Numbered from the stretch's first letter, positions 1 through 8,541 are shown. The stretch: DNA of 64,000 bases from Rufibacter glacialis (GCF_008271745.1 NZ_VKKZ01000022.1:248001-312000); one strand, 5' to 3'. Notes: a model not told the origin generated them from the letters alone. A program made the numbers and translations.

Positions 1-128
1 CCAGCGCCCAAAAAGGTAAACCCCCGAAAAGAGGACCAGGAACCCCAGGCTTTCCAGGCAGTTTATTAGGCTTTCCGGTAAAACAGCCCTTAAACAGAGG
101 CCTCAGGAAAAAGGGACCTTAGAAATTA

Positions 129-1244
129 TCACAGATGCAAGCCCAGACCCCATTCAATCACGTTGGCGTGGCCGTCATGGGCCATGAGCAACGCACTCGC
201 CGACAGGTGCCTGGAGACCATGAACTTGAAGCCGTACCGCTGGTAATAGTCAGGGAAGAGGCCGTGGGGTTGGTACAGGTAGCGCCCAAAATGGAAGACC
301 ACCGCGAGGCGGCTCAGGTGCAGTTCATGGCCCAGAAACACCCCCGCTGATTCTTTCTCCAAAAACCCTTCTGGGATATCCATGCCCTTGTTCAGGTATT
401 CTTCCCCAATGGCCGTGTCATGGATCGCATCTGCGCCCAACAGCAGGGAGTTGGTATGGCTAAGCCGTTTGCTGGCGTACGCCGACATCATGTACACCGG
501 GTGCTTGAAGTCATCCCGCAGAACCTCTTTCACCCCGCCTGCTACGAGCACATTAAATCGGAGGGACTTGTCAAGGGCGAGAATCAAGGAATCAGGAAAG
601 GCCACGGGCACGGCCATTCTGGGTTGGTACCGCACCCCCACGCCCAACAGGGGCATGTTCATGCCGTTGTTGGACTGGTTCAGGCTTCCGTTAGAGAAGT
701 GCCTAAATGCGAAGATGACATTCAGGAACCATTTTTGGGTAAGGGGGTGCTCGTAGCGCAGGTTCCCCCGCAGGGAGAACGTGATGGGGCTGCCAATGGC
801 TTTGTTGTTCTCGTTGGAGGTGGAGTTGTAGTACCGGGTAGTATAGACTAATCCCGTGCCCAGGTTATAGCGCAGGTTTCCTTTGCCAACCTTCGTGATG
901 AAGCCATCCAGGTAAGAGGTGCCGGTCACCGATTCGCCAAGTTCCTGGGGTACCCCATAGTTAAAGTAAGAGAGCGCGAAGCCAATCTGCGGGAGCTTGT
1001 AGCGCTGTTCCCAGTGGCGCTTGCCCAGTGTGTGCTTGTTGGCGTACAGTTCCACCCCGTGCAAGTTGGCATAGTTTAGCAGCGAAAGCCCAGACCGGTA
1101 CCGGAAGTAGGCACCATAATACCCGTTTACGCCATAGGACCAGGGTTCTTTCATTTCTGGAGTTTTTTCCTGGGCCAGTACAAAAGCCGGCCAGGAGAAA
1201 GAGAGCACCAGGAAAAGGAAAAGAACTTTAAGGGGTTGGGACAT
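129..1244 (-). CDS. Acyloxyacyl hydrolase (PagL-like lipid A deacylase)
   Basis: Probable outer-membrane beta-barrel enzyme that removes an acyl chain from lipid A. The start is placed at the ATG of MSQPLK, because it is followed directly by a hydrophobic signal peptide ending near VLAQ; a start nine codons upstream (1271) would put nine extra residues before the signal. The key motif is RHFSNGS in mid-protein, matching the catalytic His-x-Ser of PagL, followed by an Asn/Gly-rich segment and a barrel strand (LLGVGVRY). Alternating aromatic strands fill the rest. At about 371 residues it is longer than enterobacterial PagL, as is common in Bacteroidota. It is monocistronic as far as visible; the next gene upstream lies 319 bases away on the same strand. 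The family call is fairly secure; the substrate is inferred from the family. Confidence 0.75.
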   Translation of the reverse strand: MSQPLKVLFLFLVLSFSWPAFVLAQEKTPEMKEPWSYGVNGYYGAYFRYRSGLSLLNYANLHGVELYANKHTLGKRHWEQRYKLPQIGFALSYFNYGVPQELGESVTGTSYLDGFITKVGKGNLRYNLGTGLVYTTRYYNSTSNENNKAIGSPITFSLRGNLRYEHPLTQKWFLNVIFAFRHFSNGSLNQSNNGMNMPLLGVGVRYQPRMAVPVAFPDSLILALDKSLRFNVLVAGGVKEVLRDDFKHPVYMMSAYASKRLSHTNSLLLGADAIHDTAIGEEYLNKGMDIPEGFLEKESAGVFLGHELHLSRLAVVFHFGRYLYQPHGLFPDYYQRYGFKFMVSRHLSASALLMAHDGHANVIEWGLGLHL

Positions 1245-1563
1245 AAAAACGAAGGAATTTGCCAAAAACACACCTAAAAACCATAGAAGCTGAGTGTGGG
1301 TACAAATTAGAAAATAGTTTCAAGGGTAGAGGCACGTTTATGGGTAAATACTTGCGGGCAAGGCTTGGCCACCGCAGAAATTACCCATGGGAGACAGAAA
1401 AAAGGAATGGGTGCCCCTGTTACCGACCGGCAAGCCACGGGAATCCGCTAGCAGGTTCCGGTTAGGGCGCCACGGGAAGTTGGTAAGAATAGAAAGGTTT
1501 TTGGCAGGTTTTCAGCTTGTATTCCCAAAACGAAGGCGTAAACCTCTGGTGGCCCTTCGCAAG
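1245..1563. other. Intergenic region, no gene seen
   Basis: This 319-base stretch lies between the MNIO stop and the PagL-like start, both on the minus strand. It should hold the promoter of the PagL-like gene. I see no convincing TAnnTTTG element, hairpin or small coding frame in it. Confidence 0.4.
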
Positions 1564-2709
1564 TCAAGCGGAAAGGTCAGGCTTTTTCCATTTCTGGGCC
1601 AGGTGGAGGGCCGTTTCCAGCAGGTGGGGTTCCCAGTGCTCAATGGCCCAGGCAGTGTTCGCCAGGGACGAGGCCAGTAACCGCTGGTGGGCCTGGGTCA
1701 GGGAAGGGGACTCTTCCAGAATAGAGGAAAGCAGAAGTTGTTGCTGGTAAAGGGCTTCATCCTCTACGGGCGCCGGAAGCTTTCCAGGAGCCAGGGGCAG
1801 AAACAGATTGGGCGCGGTAAGAGACGGGAAAGTAGAGGCATTGTGCTGCTTTACCAGGGTTTCCATCCGGCAGAAGTCCTGGTAAAACAAGGCTTTGTCT
1901 TCCGGTGATTTGAGGCCGGTGCCTAGTTGCTCCAACACCACGTATTTTAATTGGGGGCACAGGGGCATGGTGGCGGAAAGGAGGTCAAAAACCTCTTCGG
2001 GTACTGCGCTGTCATGGGTGTCTCTCCTGACTTTGCGCTGGGGAAGTACCGCAGAATCTTGCCAACTGCCCCCAGAAATATGGATTTCCCGCACGCGGTG
2101 CAAGGGGTACCATGGAAGGAGCGCCTCCAAAGGCAAACTGAAATTGTGGAGTTGGCAGTACAGGTTGTGCAAGTCCAGGATCAGAAACCCGTTGACAGGT
2201 TCCACCAACTCCTCCAGGAACGCCCCGTGCCGTTTCACTTCCTCTAAAGTGTAAGAGAAAGCCAGGTTCTCCAGTCCCACCGGGCATTGGGCCGCCTCTT
2301 GAATACGGGCTAACCTATCTCGGCCTATGGCCAGCGTGGCGGCCGTATACGGAATTGGAAGCGGGGCGCCATGGTGGAAGTTCTTCCCGGTCATGAACCC
2401 GAAGTGTTCCGTTACGTGGTCAAAGCCGTACGCAGCCGACATCTGAGTTAAATGCCGGAGCCAGGCCTCCTGGTGCTCTGACCATTTGCCCGAGAACAGC
2501 GAAAAAAACACGCCGTGCCCTATCAGGCGTTTTTCCCGCCCGTAGGTCTCCAGCAAGGCCAGAAACCAAGAGGGCACCTGTTCCTGCTGGAACAAGGTGT
2601 CAAAAGACCACTCCAGACCTTCCACGCGGCCTTCCTGCAGCAAGGGCAGGGAAGCCGAGAGAATATCTACGTCCAGGTTACAAGCAAGCGAGGCAAAGAC
2701 TTTTGGCAT
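1564..2709 (-). CDS. MNIO (DUF692) RiPP-modifying iron oxidase
   Basis: Multinuclear non-heme iron-dependent oxidase family (DUF692: MbnB, TglH, ChrH, BufB), TIM-barrel enzymes that rewrite Cys or neighbouring residues of a precursor peptide. The metal-ligand motifs are all present in order: GHGV (~64-67), EHFGF (~101-105), GLENLAFS (~145-152), LDLHNLYCQ (~178-186), EIHISGG (~208-214), DTHDSAVP (~230-237) and VLEQLG (~258-263). The usual DUF692 domain ends near residue 285. Here about 95 further residues, predicted helical, follow and may stand in for the separate partner protein that most MNIO loci encode; no such gene is nearby. The gene starts 27 bases after the stop of a 54-codon precursor-like gene, so the two are probably cotranscribed. 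Confidence 0.85.
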   Translation of the reverse strand: MPKVFASLACNLDVDILSASLPLLQEGRVEGLEWSFDTLFQQEQVPSWFLALLETYGREKRLIGHGVFFSLFSGKWSEHQEAWLRHLTQMSAAYGFDHVTEHFGFMTGKNFHHGAPLPIPYTAATLAIGRDRLARIQEAAQCPVGLENLAFSYTLEEVKRHGAFLEELVEPVNGFLILDLHNLYCQLHNFSLPLEALLPWYPLHRVREIHISGGSWQDSAVLPQRKVRRDTHDSAVPEEVFDLLSATMPLCPQLKYVVLEQLGTGLKSPEDKALFYQDFCRMETLVKQHNASTFPSLTAPNLFLPLAPGKLPAPVEDEALYQQQLLLSSILEESPSLTQAHQRLLASSLANTAWAIEHWEPHLLETALHLAQKWKKPDLSA

Positions 2710-2736
2710 GGCGGGAACAGGAAGAAAGTGAGGTTT

Positions 2737-2901
2737 TTATCCCATGCCACAGCTCAGGCAGTTACCAGCTGTTTTAGGTTTTCCTTCCGCGTCACTTTGT
2801 TCCTGTTTGGGCTTTGGTAATTCTTCCTCGTCTACGCAACTGGTGGCCTGCACAGAGATACCAATCAGAATAGCGCTCAAAATACTCTTAGGTACGTTCA
2901 T
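2737..2901 (-). CDS. Candidate MNIO RiPP precursor peptide (CxxCGMG)
   Basis: A 54-residue gene, easily overlooked, directly upstream of the MNIO gene on the same strand. It begins MNVPKSILSAILIGISV, a short basic and hydrophobic leader resembling a Sec or weak lipoprotein signal (ATSC at 19-22). A charged Glu/Lys/Pro-rich linker follows (about 24-45). The last eight residues are NCLSCGMG, with two Cys in a CxxC arrangement at 48 and 51. Small size, a leader plus a Cys-bearing C-terminal core, and immediate linkage to an MNIO enzyme are what MNIO precursors look like in methanobactin, chryseobasin and bufferin loci. The modification itself cannot be read from sequence. The core is probably the tail around Cys48 and Cys51; Cys22 may be the lipidated residue or part of the signal. 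Confidence 0.75.
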   Translation of the reverse strand: MNVPKSILSAILIGISVQATSCVDEEELPKPKQEQSDAEGKPKTAGNCLSCGMG

Positions 2902-3416
2902 TTGGGTAACGGTTTAGGGTTGATAAGAAGAAAGAAGGCGTAAGAATCTGTCTTGTAAAAGGAAGAGTCTTTTTCAAAGCAAAAGGATGCAGGAGGCCTG
3001 TTTTTTTTTCAGAAAAAGTGAGAGAAGAAAAGTGAGAGGAGAAAAAGAAGCGGCAGCCTTTATTTAAGGCCGTTTTTGTGAAAAGAAGCGGGAAAGAGGA
3101 GCTGGGCTGTCGCACCCAAAGATTTCTGATTTGTGCCGGTGCCGTTACCCCAACTAATAAACCGGGCAATGGGTCGCTTAGCCCTTCTGTAGCAATAGGC
3201 GCTTTGCTTCTGAGGCCAATAAAGATTTTTCTGGCCTGGTCAGAGAAGAACACCCACCAAACCGGAAGCACTAAGCCACCTGAAAAAGCGAATCGTTTTC
3301 AGGCGTTTTTTAGAAAAGACACCTGAAAAGCCCCCGGGCTAGTAGCAATGCCAAGGAAAAGCAGGAAAAGTAAGGAACCAGCTATTGGCGTAGCTGCCAC
3401 CCCACCTTAAATAAAA
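2902..3416. other. Leader/promoter region of the RiPP operon
   Basis: No gene is supported in this stretch upstream of the precursor peptide gene. It is rich in A/G and T tracts at 2930-3060 and must contain the promoter of the minus-strand RiPP operon, but no clear TAnnTTTG element is visible. An imperfect hairpin of the TTTTCAGG...CCTGAAAA type lies near 3297-3329. The long minus-strand frame that crosses this region has a composition unlike the real genes here. Confidence 0.35.
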
Positions 3417-3466
3417 GATTTCCGTTTCATGCTTGTTTTTTGTAAAACAAGTATGAAACGGAAATC
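3417..3466. repeat. Inverted repeat (hairpin 1 of a tandem pair)
   Basis: Arms of 14 bases (GATTTCCGTTTCAT / ATGAAACGGAAATC) extend through a wobble pair into an inner GCTTGTTTT / AAAACAAG stem. The hairpin sits between the RiPP operon leader and the 3' end of hrpB. It could act as a terminator for hrpB or be a dispersed repeat. Confidence 0.6.
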
Positions 3467-3477
3467 GCTGTATAAAG

Positions 3478-3514
3478 AAAGACCTCACAGGTTTTCAAAA
3501 CCTGTGAGGTCTTT
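3478..3514. repeat. Perfect 37-base palindrome (hairpin 2)
   Basis: The arms AAAGACCTCACAGGTTTT and AAAACCTGTGAGGTCTTT are perfectly complementary around a single C. It lies 11 bases after the preceding hairpin and 44 bases past the hrpB stop. Its perfection suggests a mobile palindromic repeat or a strong bidirectional terminator. The T-run after the stem is short. Confidence 0.65.
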
Positions 3515-3558
3515 GTGGCTGGCGCGTAACATTCAGCAATCAACAACCAGTAATCAAA

Positions 3559-5997
3559 CTATCGCCAATCCACCTTCGGGAAGCGGGCTTTCAGGGAGCC
3601 TCGCATCAAGCGGTACTCCTCTGCCCAGAAGTAATGCAGGCTGTTGACTACTTTCAAGGGCTTTAAATCAGGAGAGAGCAAGTGCAAGGCCACTCCCACA
3701 TCACCGCCGTCTACGGTAGGGTTGTTTTCCCAGTCAAAAATATCTTGTAACCTAACCTCCATGATGGGGGCCTGGGCGTTGTCTGGGTAATAAAGCTCCA
3801 AGGCATGGCCGTCGGGTAAGGTCAAGGTAGCGGGGGCCAGTTCTTCCAGGCGTTGGCGTTGCTCACGGGTAAGCATGTTCTGGAGCAGGGGCAGCAAGTC
3901 AATGTCCAGCAGGTCCTGGCCAATCTGCACGTCTTCCAGGTGATACGCCAGCCACTCCTGGCAGGTCATGAGCAGGGTAGGGGTGCTGATATCCGGGAAG
4001 CCTTCGGTGGGGTGCCATTTCCGAAGGCAGAGCACGCGGTTCTGGAACTGCTTTACCTGGTCAGAGAAATTAAGCCAATCTTCGCCTTCACGTTTGATGG
4101 TCTCGCAGATGGCGGGTATTAAGAAGCGTTCGTCGGGTTCGGGCAGGGGTTTGCTTTGGAGCACGATGGAACCGATGCGCATGTCACGGGAGGCGGTGAG
4201 TTCGCCTTCTTCGGGATCCCAGTTGACCACGTCTTTCTGCTTTACCAGCGGGGCCAGGTCTTTGGGGTTGAGCGGTGAGGCAAGGAAAATACGGCCCGGT
4301 CCGTCGCCGCCGGCGTGCAGGTGGGCAATGGCCAGCCAAGGGTCATGGGCAAGGTCATCGCGGTGGCCGGCAGAGGCGTATTTGCCGTTAGCGAGCTGGA
4401 ACTGGGCGTTGTTCCCCGGGCGGGCGTAGGCAATGCGCTCGGGGTAGCAGTTGGCCAGCAGCACACCCGTTTCATAGGGGTCTACGGCCGTATTCTCGGG
4501 TTCAAGGGAGAACATCCGGCGGTAAGAGGCGGCAATCTTGTCAATCTTGGAAAAGCGCTTCTGGTGCAGCCCTTCCTTGCGGGTGCGGCGCAGGGCCTCA
4601 ATGCGCAGGTTCAGGTCAATACCGGCCTCGCGGGGCAACGGATCACGCTCTTCCAGCAGGGCGGCAATATCGGTGGCCAACGCCAGATGGTCGCTTTCCT
4701 GGGCGGCCAGCAGCATGTGGGCCAGACGCGGGTGCGTGGGCAGGGCGTGCATCTTACGGCCATGGGCGGTGATGCGTCCGTTCTCCAGGGCGTTGAGCTG
4801 GTGCAGGGTTTCCTGGGCGTATAGCAGGGCGGCTTTGGGCGGCGGGGTTAGCCAGGTGAGCGCCCTGATGTCTGAGATGCCCCAGGCGGCCATGTCCAGT
4901 ACCAGCGGGGCCAAGTCGGCTTCCTGGATCTCAGGGGTGCGGTGCGGGGCCAGGCGTTCGTGCAGGGCCTCGGTCCAGAGGCGGTAACAGGTGCCGGGAC
5001 CTAACCGGCCCGCCCGACCAGCGCGTTGGTCGGCGGCGTCCTTGGAAATGCGCACCGTCTCCAGCCTGCTGAGGCCGGTGGCGGGGTCAAAGCGTTGGGT
5101 TTTGGCGAAGCCAGTGTCAATGACCACGGTCACGCCTTCAATGGTGAGGCTGGTCTCGGCAATGGAAGTAGCTAGCACCACTTTGCGCTTGCCGTTGCGG
5201 TCGGGCATGATGGCGGCGTACTGCTTGCCGGGGGGCAACATGCCGTACAGCGGATGGATAGCCACTTCGCGCAGGCCGCGCCGGAGCAGGGCTTCCACTT
5301 TCCGGATGTCCTGCTCGCCGGGCAGAAACACCAGCACATCGCCTTGCTGGTCTTGCAGGGCTTTCCGGATGGCGCGGTCGGTCATCTCATGCAGCAATTG
5401 GGCATCAGTTTCGCCGGCGTACTGCACTGTAATGGGGTATTGCCGGCCTTGGCTCTCTACGGCGGGGGCGTTGAGCAGGCGGGTGAGCTGGGGCATGTTG
5501 AGGGTAGCGCTCATGACCAGAATGCGCAGGTCGGGGCGCTGGTGGGCCTGGGCTTCGCGGCAGAGGGCCATGGCCACGTCTGCGTGGATGCTGCGCTCAT
5601 GGAACTCGTCAAAGATGACCAGCGCCACGCCTTTGAGCGCATTGTCTGAGTGCAGCATGCGGGTGAGGATGCCCTCGGTGACCACCTCCAGGCGGGTCTT
5701 CTCTGAGATGCGGTTCTCAAACCGGATGCGGTAGCCCACGGTCTGGCCCACCTCCTCGCCCAGCAGCTGCGCCAGCCGTTCGGCAATGGTGCGGGCGGCC
5801 AGCCGGCGGGGTTCCAGCATGATGATTTTCTGCCCCTTCAACCAGGCCTCGTCTAAAAGGGCCAACGGCAACAGGGTGCTCTTGCCCGCCCCCGGAGGCG
5901 CGTTCACAATGAGCGTGTTCTGGGCAGCCAGGTGTTCACGCACCGCCGGGATAATCTCCCGAACGGGTAAGTCTATGGTAAAAGGATCGAAAGGCAA
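3559..5997 (-). CDS. hrpB: ATP-dependent helicase HrpB
   Basis: DEAH-box superfamily 2 helicase of the HrpB family, full length at 812 residues. Walker A is APPGAGKST (about 33-41) and the DEAH-type motif II is DEFH (130-133). SAT follows (motif III, VMSATLN), and motif VI is QRAGRAGRLGPG with arginine fingers. The C-terminal part contains the HA2-like and HrpB-specific domains. The cellular role of HrpB is poorly defined; RNA or nucleic-acid remodelling is usual for the family. The 5' end is notable because a degenerate copy of its first ~72 codons lies 2.3 kb away, on the other side of the Fic gene. Confidence 0.93.
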   Translation of the reverse strand: MPFDPFTIDLPVREIIPAVREHLAAQNTLIVNAPPGAGKSTLLPLALLDEAWLKGQKIIMLEPRRLAARTIAERLAQLLGEEVGQTVGYRIRFENRISEKTRLEVVTEGILTRMLHSDNALKGVALVIFDEFHERSIHADVAMALCREAQAHQRPDLRILVMSATLNMPQLTRLLNAPAVESQGRQYPITVQYAGETDAQLLHEMTDRAIRKALQDQQGDVLVFLPGEQDIRKVEALLRRGLREVAIHPLYGMLPPGKQYAAIMPDRNGKRKVVLATSIAETSLTIEGVTVVIDTGFAKTQRFDPATGLSRLETVRISKDAADQRAGRAGRLGPGTCYRLWTEALHERLAPHRTPEIQEADLAPLVLDMAAWGISDIRALTWLTPPPKAALLYAQETLHQLNALENGRITAHGRKMHALPTHPRLAHMLLAAQESDHLALATDIAALLEERDPLPREAGIDLNLRIEALRRTRKEGLHQKRFSKIDKIAASYRRMFSLEPENTAVDPYETGVLLANCYPERIAYARPGNNAQFQLANGKYASAGHRDDLAHDPWLAIAHLHAGGDGPGRIFLASPLNPKDLAPLVKQKDVVNWDPEEGELTASRDMRIGSIVLQSKPLPEPDERFLIPAICETIKREGEDWLNFSDQVKQFQNRVLCLRKWHPTEGFPDISTPTLLMTCQEWLAYHLEDVQIGQDLLDIDLLPLLQNMLTREQRQRLEELAPATLTLPDGHALELYYPDNAQAPIMEVRLQDIFDWENNPTVDGGDVGVALHLLSPDLKPLKVVNSLHYFWAEEYRLMRGSLKARFPKVDWR

Positions 5998-6057
5998 GGG
6001 GTGAGAATTTAAGAGGTTGAGCTAAGCGTAAATGAATTCTACCAACGACTTAGACTA

Positions 6058-6065
6058 CAAAAATA
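6058..6065 (-). promoter_or_regulatory. Candidate -7 element for hrpB
   Basis: On the minus strand these bases read TATTTTTG, an exact fit to the Bacteroidota -7 consensus TAnnTTTG. It is about 60 bases upstream of the hrpB start. I could not pair it with a well-spaced -33 TTTG, so confidence is limited. Confidence 0.35.
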
Positions 6066-6254
6066 CGGGCTAAAGCTTCTGCTTGTGCCCACTTCTGCAA
6101 AAGTACTCATTATGTATGACGCCTGTATTTGAGAAAATAGCCCAAAAACAGCGGCACAAGCAGATGATTTGGTTCGTGAATGCAAACAGGAGGGTTACTT
6201 ACTACCTGGCTTTTGGTTTCCCATTTCAATAGAATGGTCAAAAACCTTTTGCAC

Positions 6255-6410
6255 GCATTCCGTCCCCCTTAGAAGGGGGTAGGGGGATGACCAAGGCTGT
6301 TGAAGAGCCATCAGCAACAGTTATGAAGCGTGAATGTATAAGTCTCGGGAATGTGATTATCTGCAAGAGTAATCATCCCCCTACCCCCTTCAAAGGGGGA
6401 CGAGACGCGT
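6255..6410. repeat. MITE-like inverted-repeat element, copy 1
   Basis: A ~155-base element. The left arm reads roughly GCATTCCGTCCCCCTT then AGAAGGGGGTAGGGGGATGA; the right arm is the inverse (TCATCCCCCTACCCCCTT, then CAAAGGGGGACGA). Each arm also folds on itself. The middle contains TCTCGGGAATG, which reappears inverted in the copy at 55037-55190. It ends six bases before the Fic stop codon. It has no coding capacity, so it is a non-autonomous repeat. Confidence 0.7.
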
Positions 6411-6416
6411 GGTACG

Positions 6417-7958
6417 CTACTCCCTCTCAAAAAAGAGCCTGAACTGCGCTTCTATGGCTTCTACTTCTTCTGGCGTGAGGGCCGCGAATTCCTTCGTTCT
6501 GGCGAGGGCTGACAAAAGGCCATCGCCCTGCCATAGGAACTGGATAAGTAAGGCCACGGTTTTGTCCGGCATCTGGAAACGGTCATCCAGCCAGGCTTTC
6601 ATACGGTCATATTTCTGCAGATACGCTACTTCTTCCGGAATAATGTGGCTGATGGTGTAGGCCACGCATTGGAACAGGAATTCCGCCTGCGGGGTGGCGT
6701 CAAAATACTGGTAATAATCTTGGGTATCATTCAAGACCTCCACGTTGTGGTCTGCGGTGGTGCGCCATTCTATAAAGTCCAGCAGGGGGTGGGAGTAGGC
6801 TTCCAGCACCTGGCGGTAATCTGTGATGTGTTCCAGAATGGCAGCCGACACCGGGAAGATGATGCCTTGCGGGGTAAAGCGCATAGCCGCCAGTAAATGG
6901 TGGATCAGGTAGCGGTGCAGCCGGCCATTGCCATCTACCAACGGGTGAAGGAAGACAAACCCGAAGGCAATCTGGGCAGCCGCCAGCACCGGATGGAACT
7001 GCGCCTTTTGCAGGAGCTGGGCCGCAGACAGCAAGCCCTCCATCAAAGGTTCCAGGTCTTGCCAGCGGGCCGAGATATGGTCTGGGATTGGCTCCCCGTT
7101 GCTTCGGTCATGTTCCCCCACAAACCCACCGGCCGTGCGGTAGCCCAGGGCGGTGAAACGGCTGCTGCCAATGACTTGTTGCTGCAGCCGGAGCAGTTCG
7201 GCTTTGCTTAACGGCCTGGCCCCGGCCTGCCCAATGGCCTGTCCCCAGCGTACGGCCCGGCTTTGGGTAGGGTGCTCGCCTTCTATGCTGAAAGAGGCTT
7301 TGGAGTCTTTCAAGAGCAGAAACGCCGAGGTGCGGCTCAGCACATCTTTGTGCACCCCGCGCAGCACCTGGCCTATTTTCTCATCCAGCTTTTCCTGCAG
7401 GAAGTTGTCCAGGGCAGGGGTTTTACAGATCAGCGGACAAAAGGCGACGGAGCCGGGCAGGTTGTTCAGGATGCGGTGCCGCCCCGACCGCAAGCCCGTC
7501 TGTATCCCGTACTGTAGTTTCTCATCCAGCAAGGGCACGTAATTCTTGAAGGTCAGGTCTGGAAGCGGCAACTGCTCCTGTAGGAGCCACTCATACAGAA
7601 ACCAGACCTTGCGCATGTACTGCCCCGTGTATTCCTGTTGAATAAGCGCCACCACCTCGGTGAGCGGCAGGTGCTGGAACAGCTTTTTGAAAAACAGCAG
7701 GTGAACGCCTTCATACTTCAGGGCGAAGGTAAGGTGCCCGGCCAAGGTGTCTGCCGGCGCATAGGAAGGCGGAAACACCAGCCACTCCGGTTGCTGGTAC
7801 CGGCGGTTCTTCTTGCTGATCAGCGCCAATTGCCGAGGCAAAGGCAGGGCCAAGGTAAAATGTGCCATCAAGGCCCCATACCCCACCAGGTTACCCGCCT
7901 CGGGTGCAGTGCGGCCGTGAAAAACAAGTATTTCCTGTGAGATTTGGGTATCAGGCAT
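6417..7958 (-). CDS. Fic family protein (probable AMPylase, class II)
   Basis: Fic-domain protein that would transfer AMP (or another nucleotide moiety) to a target hydroxyl. The active-site motif HPLVDGNGRLHR lies about two thirds into the protein; it matches HPFx(D/E)GNGRxxR except for Leu in place of Phe. About 110 residues upstream, SFSIEGEHPT fits the inhibitory (S/T)xxxE(G/N) helix, so the enzyme is of the class II auto-inhibited type. A long N-terminal region (first ~200 residues) and a C-terminal helical tail flank the Fic core. The start is placed at MPDTQISQ; a start eight codons upstream is possible. The gene lies between intact hrpB and a broken hrpB 5' copy, suggesting acquisition. 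No antitoxin gene is visible beside it. The target is unknown. Confidence 0.85.
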   Translation of the reverse strand: MPDTQISQEILVFHGRTAPEAGNLVGYGALMAHFTLALPLPRQLALISKKNRRYQQPEWLVFPPSYAPADTLAGHLTFALKYEGVHLLFFKKLFQHLPLTEVVALIQQEYTGQYMRKVWFLYEWLLQEQLPLPDLTFKNYVPLLDEKLQYGIQTGLRSGRHRILNNLPGSVAFCPLICKTPALDNFLQEKLDEKIGQVLRGVHKDVLSRTSAFLLLKDSKASFSIEGEHPTQSRAVRWGQAIGQAGARPLSKAELLRLQQQVIGSSRFTALGYRTAGGFVGEHDRSNGEPIPDHISARWQDLEPLMEGLLSAAQLLQKAQFHPVLAAAQIAFGFVFLHPLVDGNGRLHRYLIHHLLAAMRFTPQGIIFPVSAAILEHITDYRQVLEAYSHPLLDFIEWRTTADHNVEVLNDTQDYYQYFDATPQAEFLFQCVAYTISHIIPEEVAYLQKYDRMKAWLDDRFQMPDKTVALLIQFLWQGDGLLSALARTKEFAALTPEEVEAIEAQFRLFFERE

Positions 7959-8069
7959 GAGGTAGCATGAAAAGCCGGTCATGCGAAGGTAGTGAAATTG
8001 GGTATAGGTTGTGAAAAGTAGATAAAATTGGAAGCTTGTTGAGGAATTGGGGTATTGGTTTGTTTGATT

Positions 8070-8286
8070 AAATGGTGCGAGCCGCCAGCCGACGGGGTTC
8101 CAGCAGGATGATTTTCTGCCCCTTGAGCCAGGCCTCGTCTAAGAGAGCCAGCGGCAACAGGGTACTCTTGCCCGCCCCCGGAGGCGCTTTCACAATGAGC
8201 GTGTTCTGGGCGGCTAGGTGTTAACGGATGGAAGGGATATCTCCCGAACGGGCAGGTCTATGGTAAATGGGTTGAAAGGCAAGGGG
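8070..8286 (-). pseudogene. Degenerate copy of the hrpB 5' end
   Basis: These bases align along their whole length with 5785-6001, the first ~72 codons of hrpB and its start, in the same orientation. Many substitutions are present, an in-frame TAA replaces a sense codon near the start (the gttaac at about 8220), and a short indel breaks the frame. The rest of hrpB is absent. It marks the junction between the Fic gene and the AT-rich island and is best read as the scar of a duplication or single-crossover insertion. Confidence 0.85.
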
Positions 8287-8541
8287 AAAGGGTTGTTATT
8301 TAGAAAAGTATATAAGGTGTTTAAAGTACTATACTATAAATTTATATCAAATCTAGTAGAATAAAGTTTTGTTCATTAGAATCACTGTACGATATTGAGT
8401 GAAAATTTAAAGGCAGCTAGTTTTATATTTTAGATGTCTGGCATGTGGGCCAGTTAAAATATAACTTAGGTATTATAAAGAAAATAAGTAATAAGTAAAA
8501 CCCAAACAGTAATTGTTGAATTTTTTTAAATAATAGATTAT
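8287..8541 (+). promoter_or_regulatory. AT-rich leader of the island operon
   Basis: This 255-base AT-rich region precedes the helicase gene and must hold the operon promoter. Several T-tracts and TTG triplets are present, but no single -33/-7 pair stands out. No small coding frame is convincing. Confidence 0.35.

Noticed and set aside
2888-3271. 127-codon minus-strand frame upstream of the RiPP precursor
   Set aside because: Low-complexity Phe/Ser-rich translation of AG/CT-rich DNA and it overlaps the precursor start in another frame.
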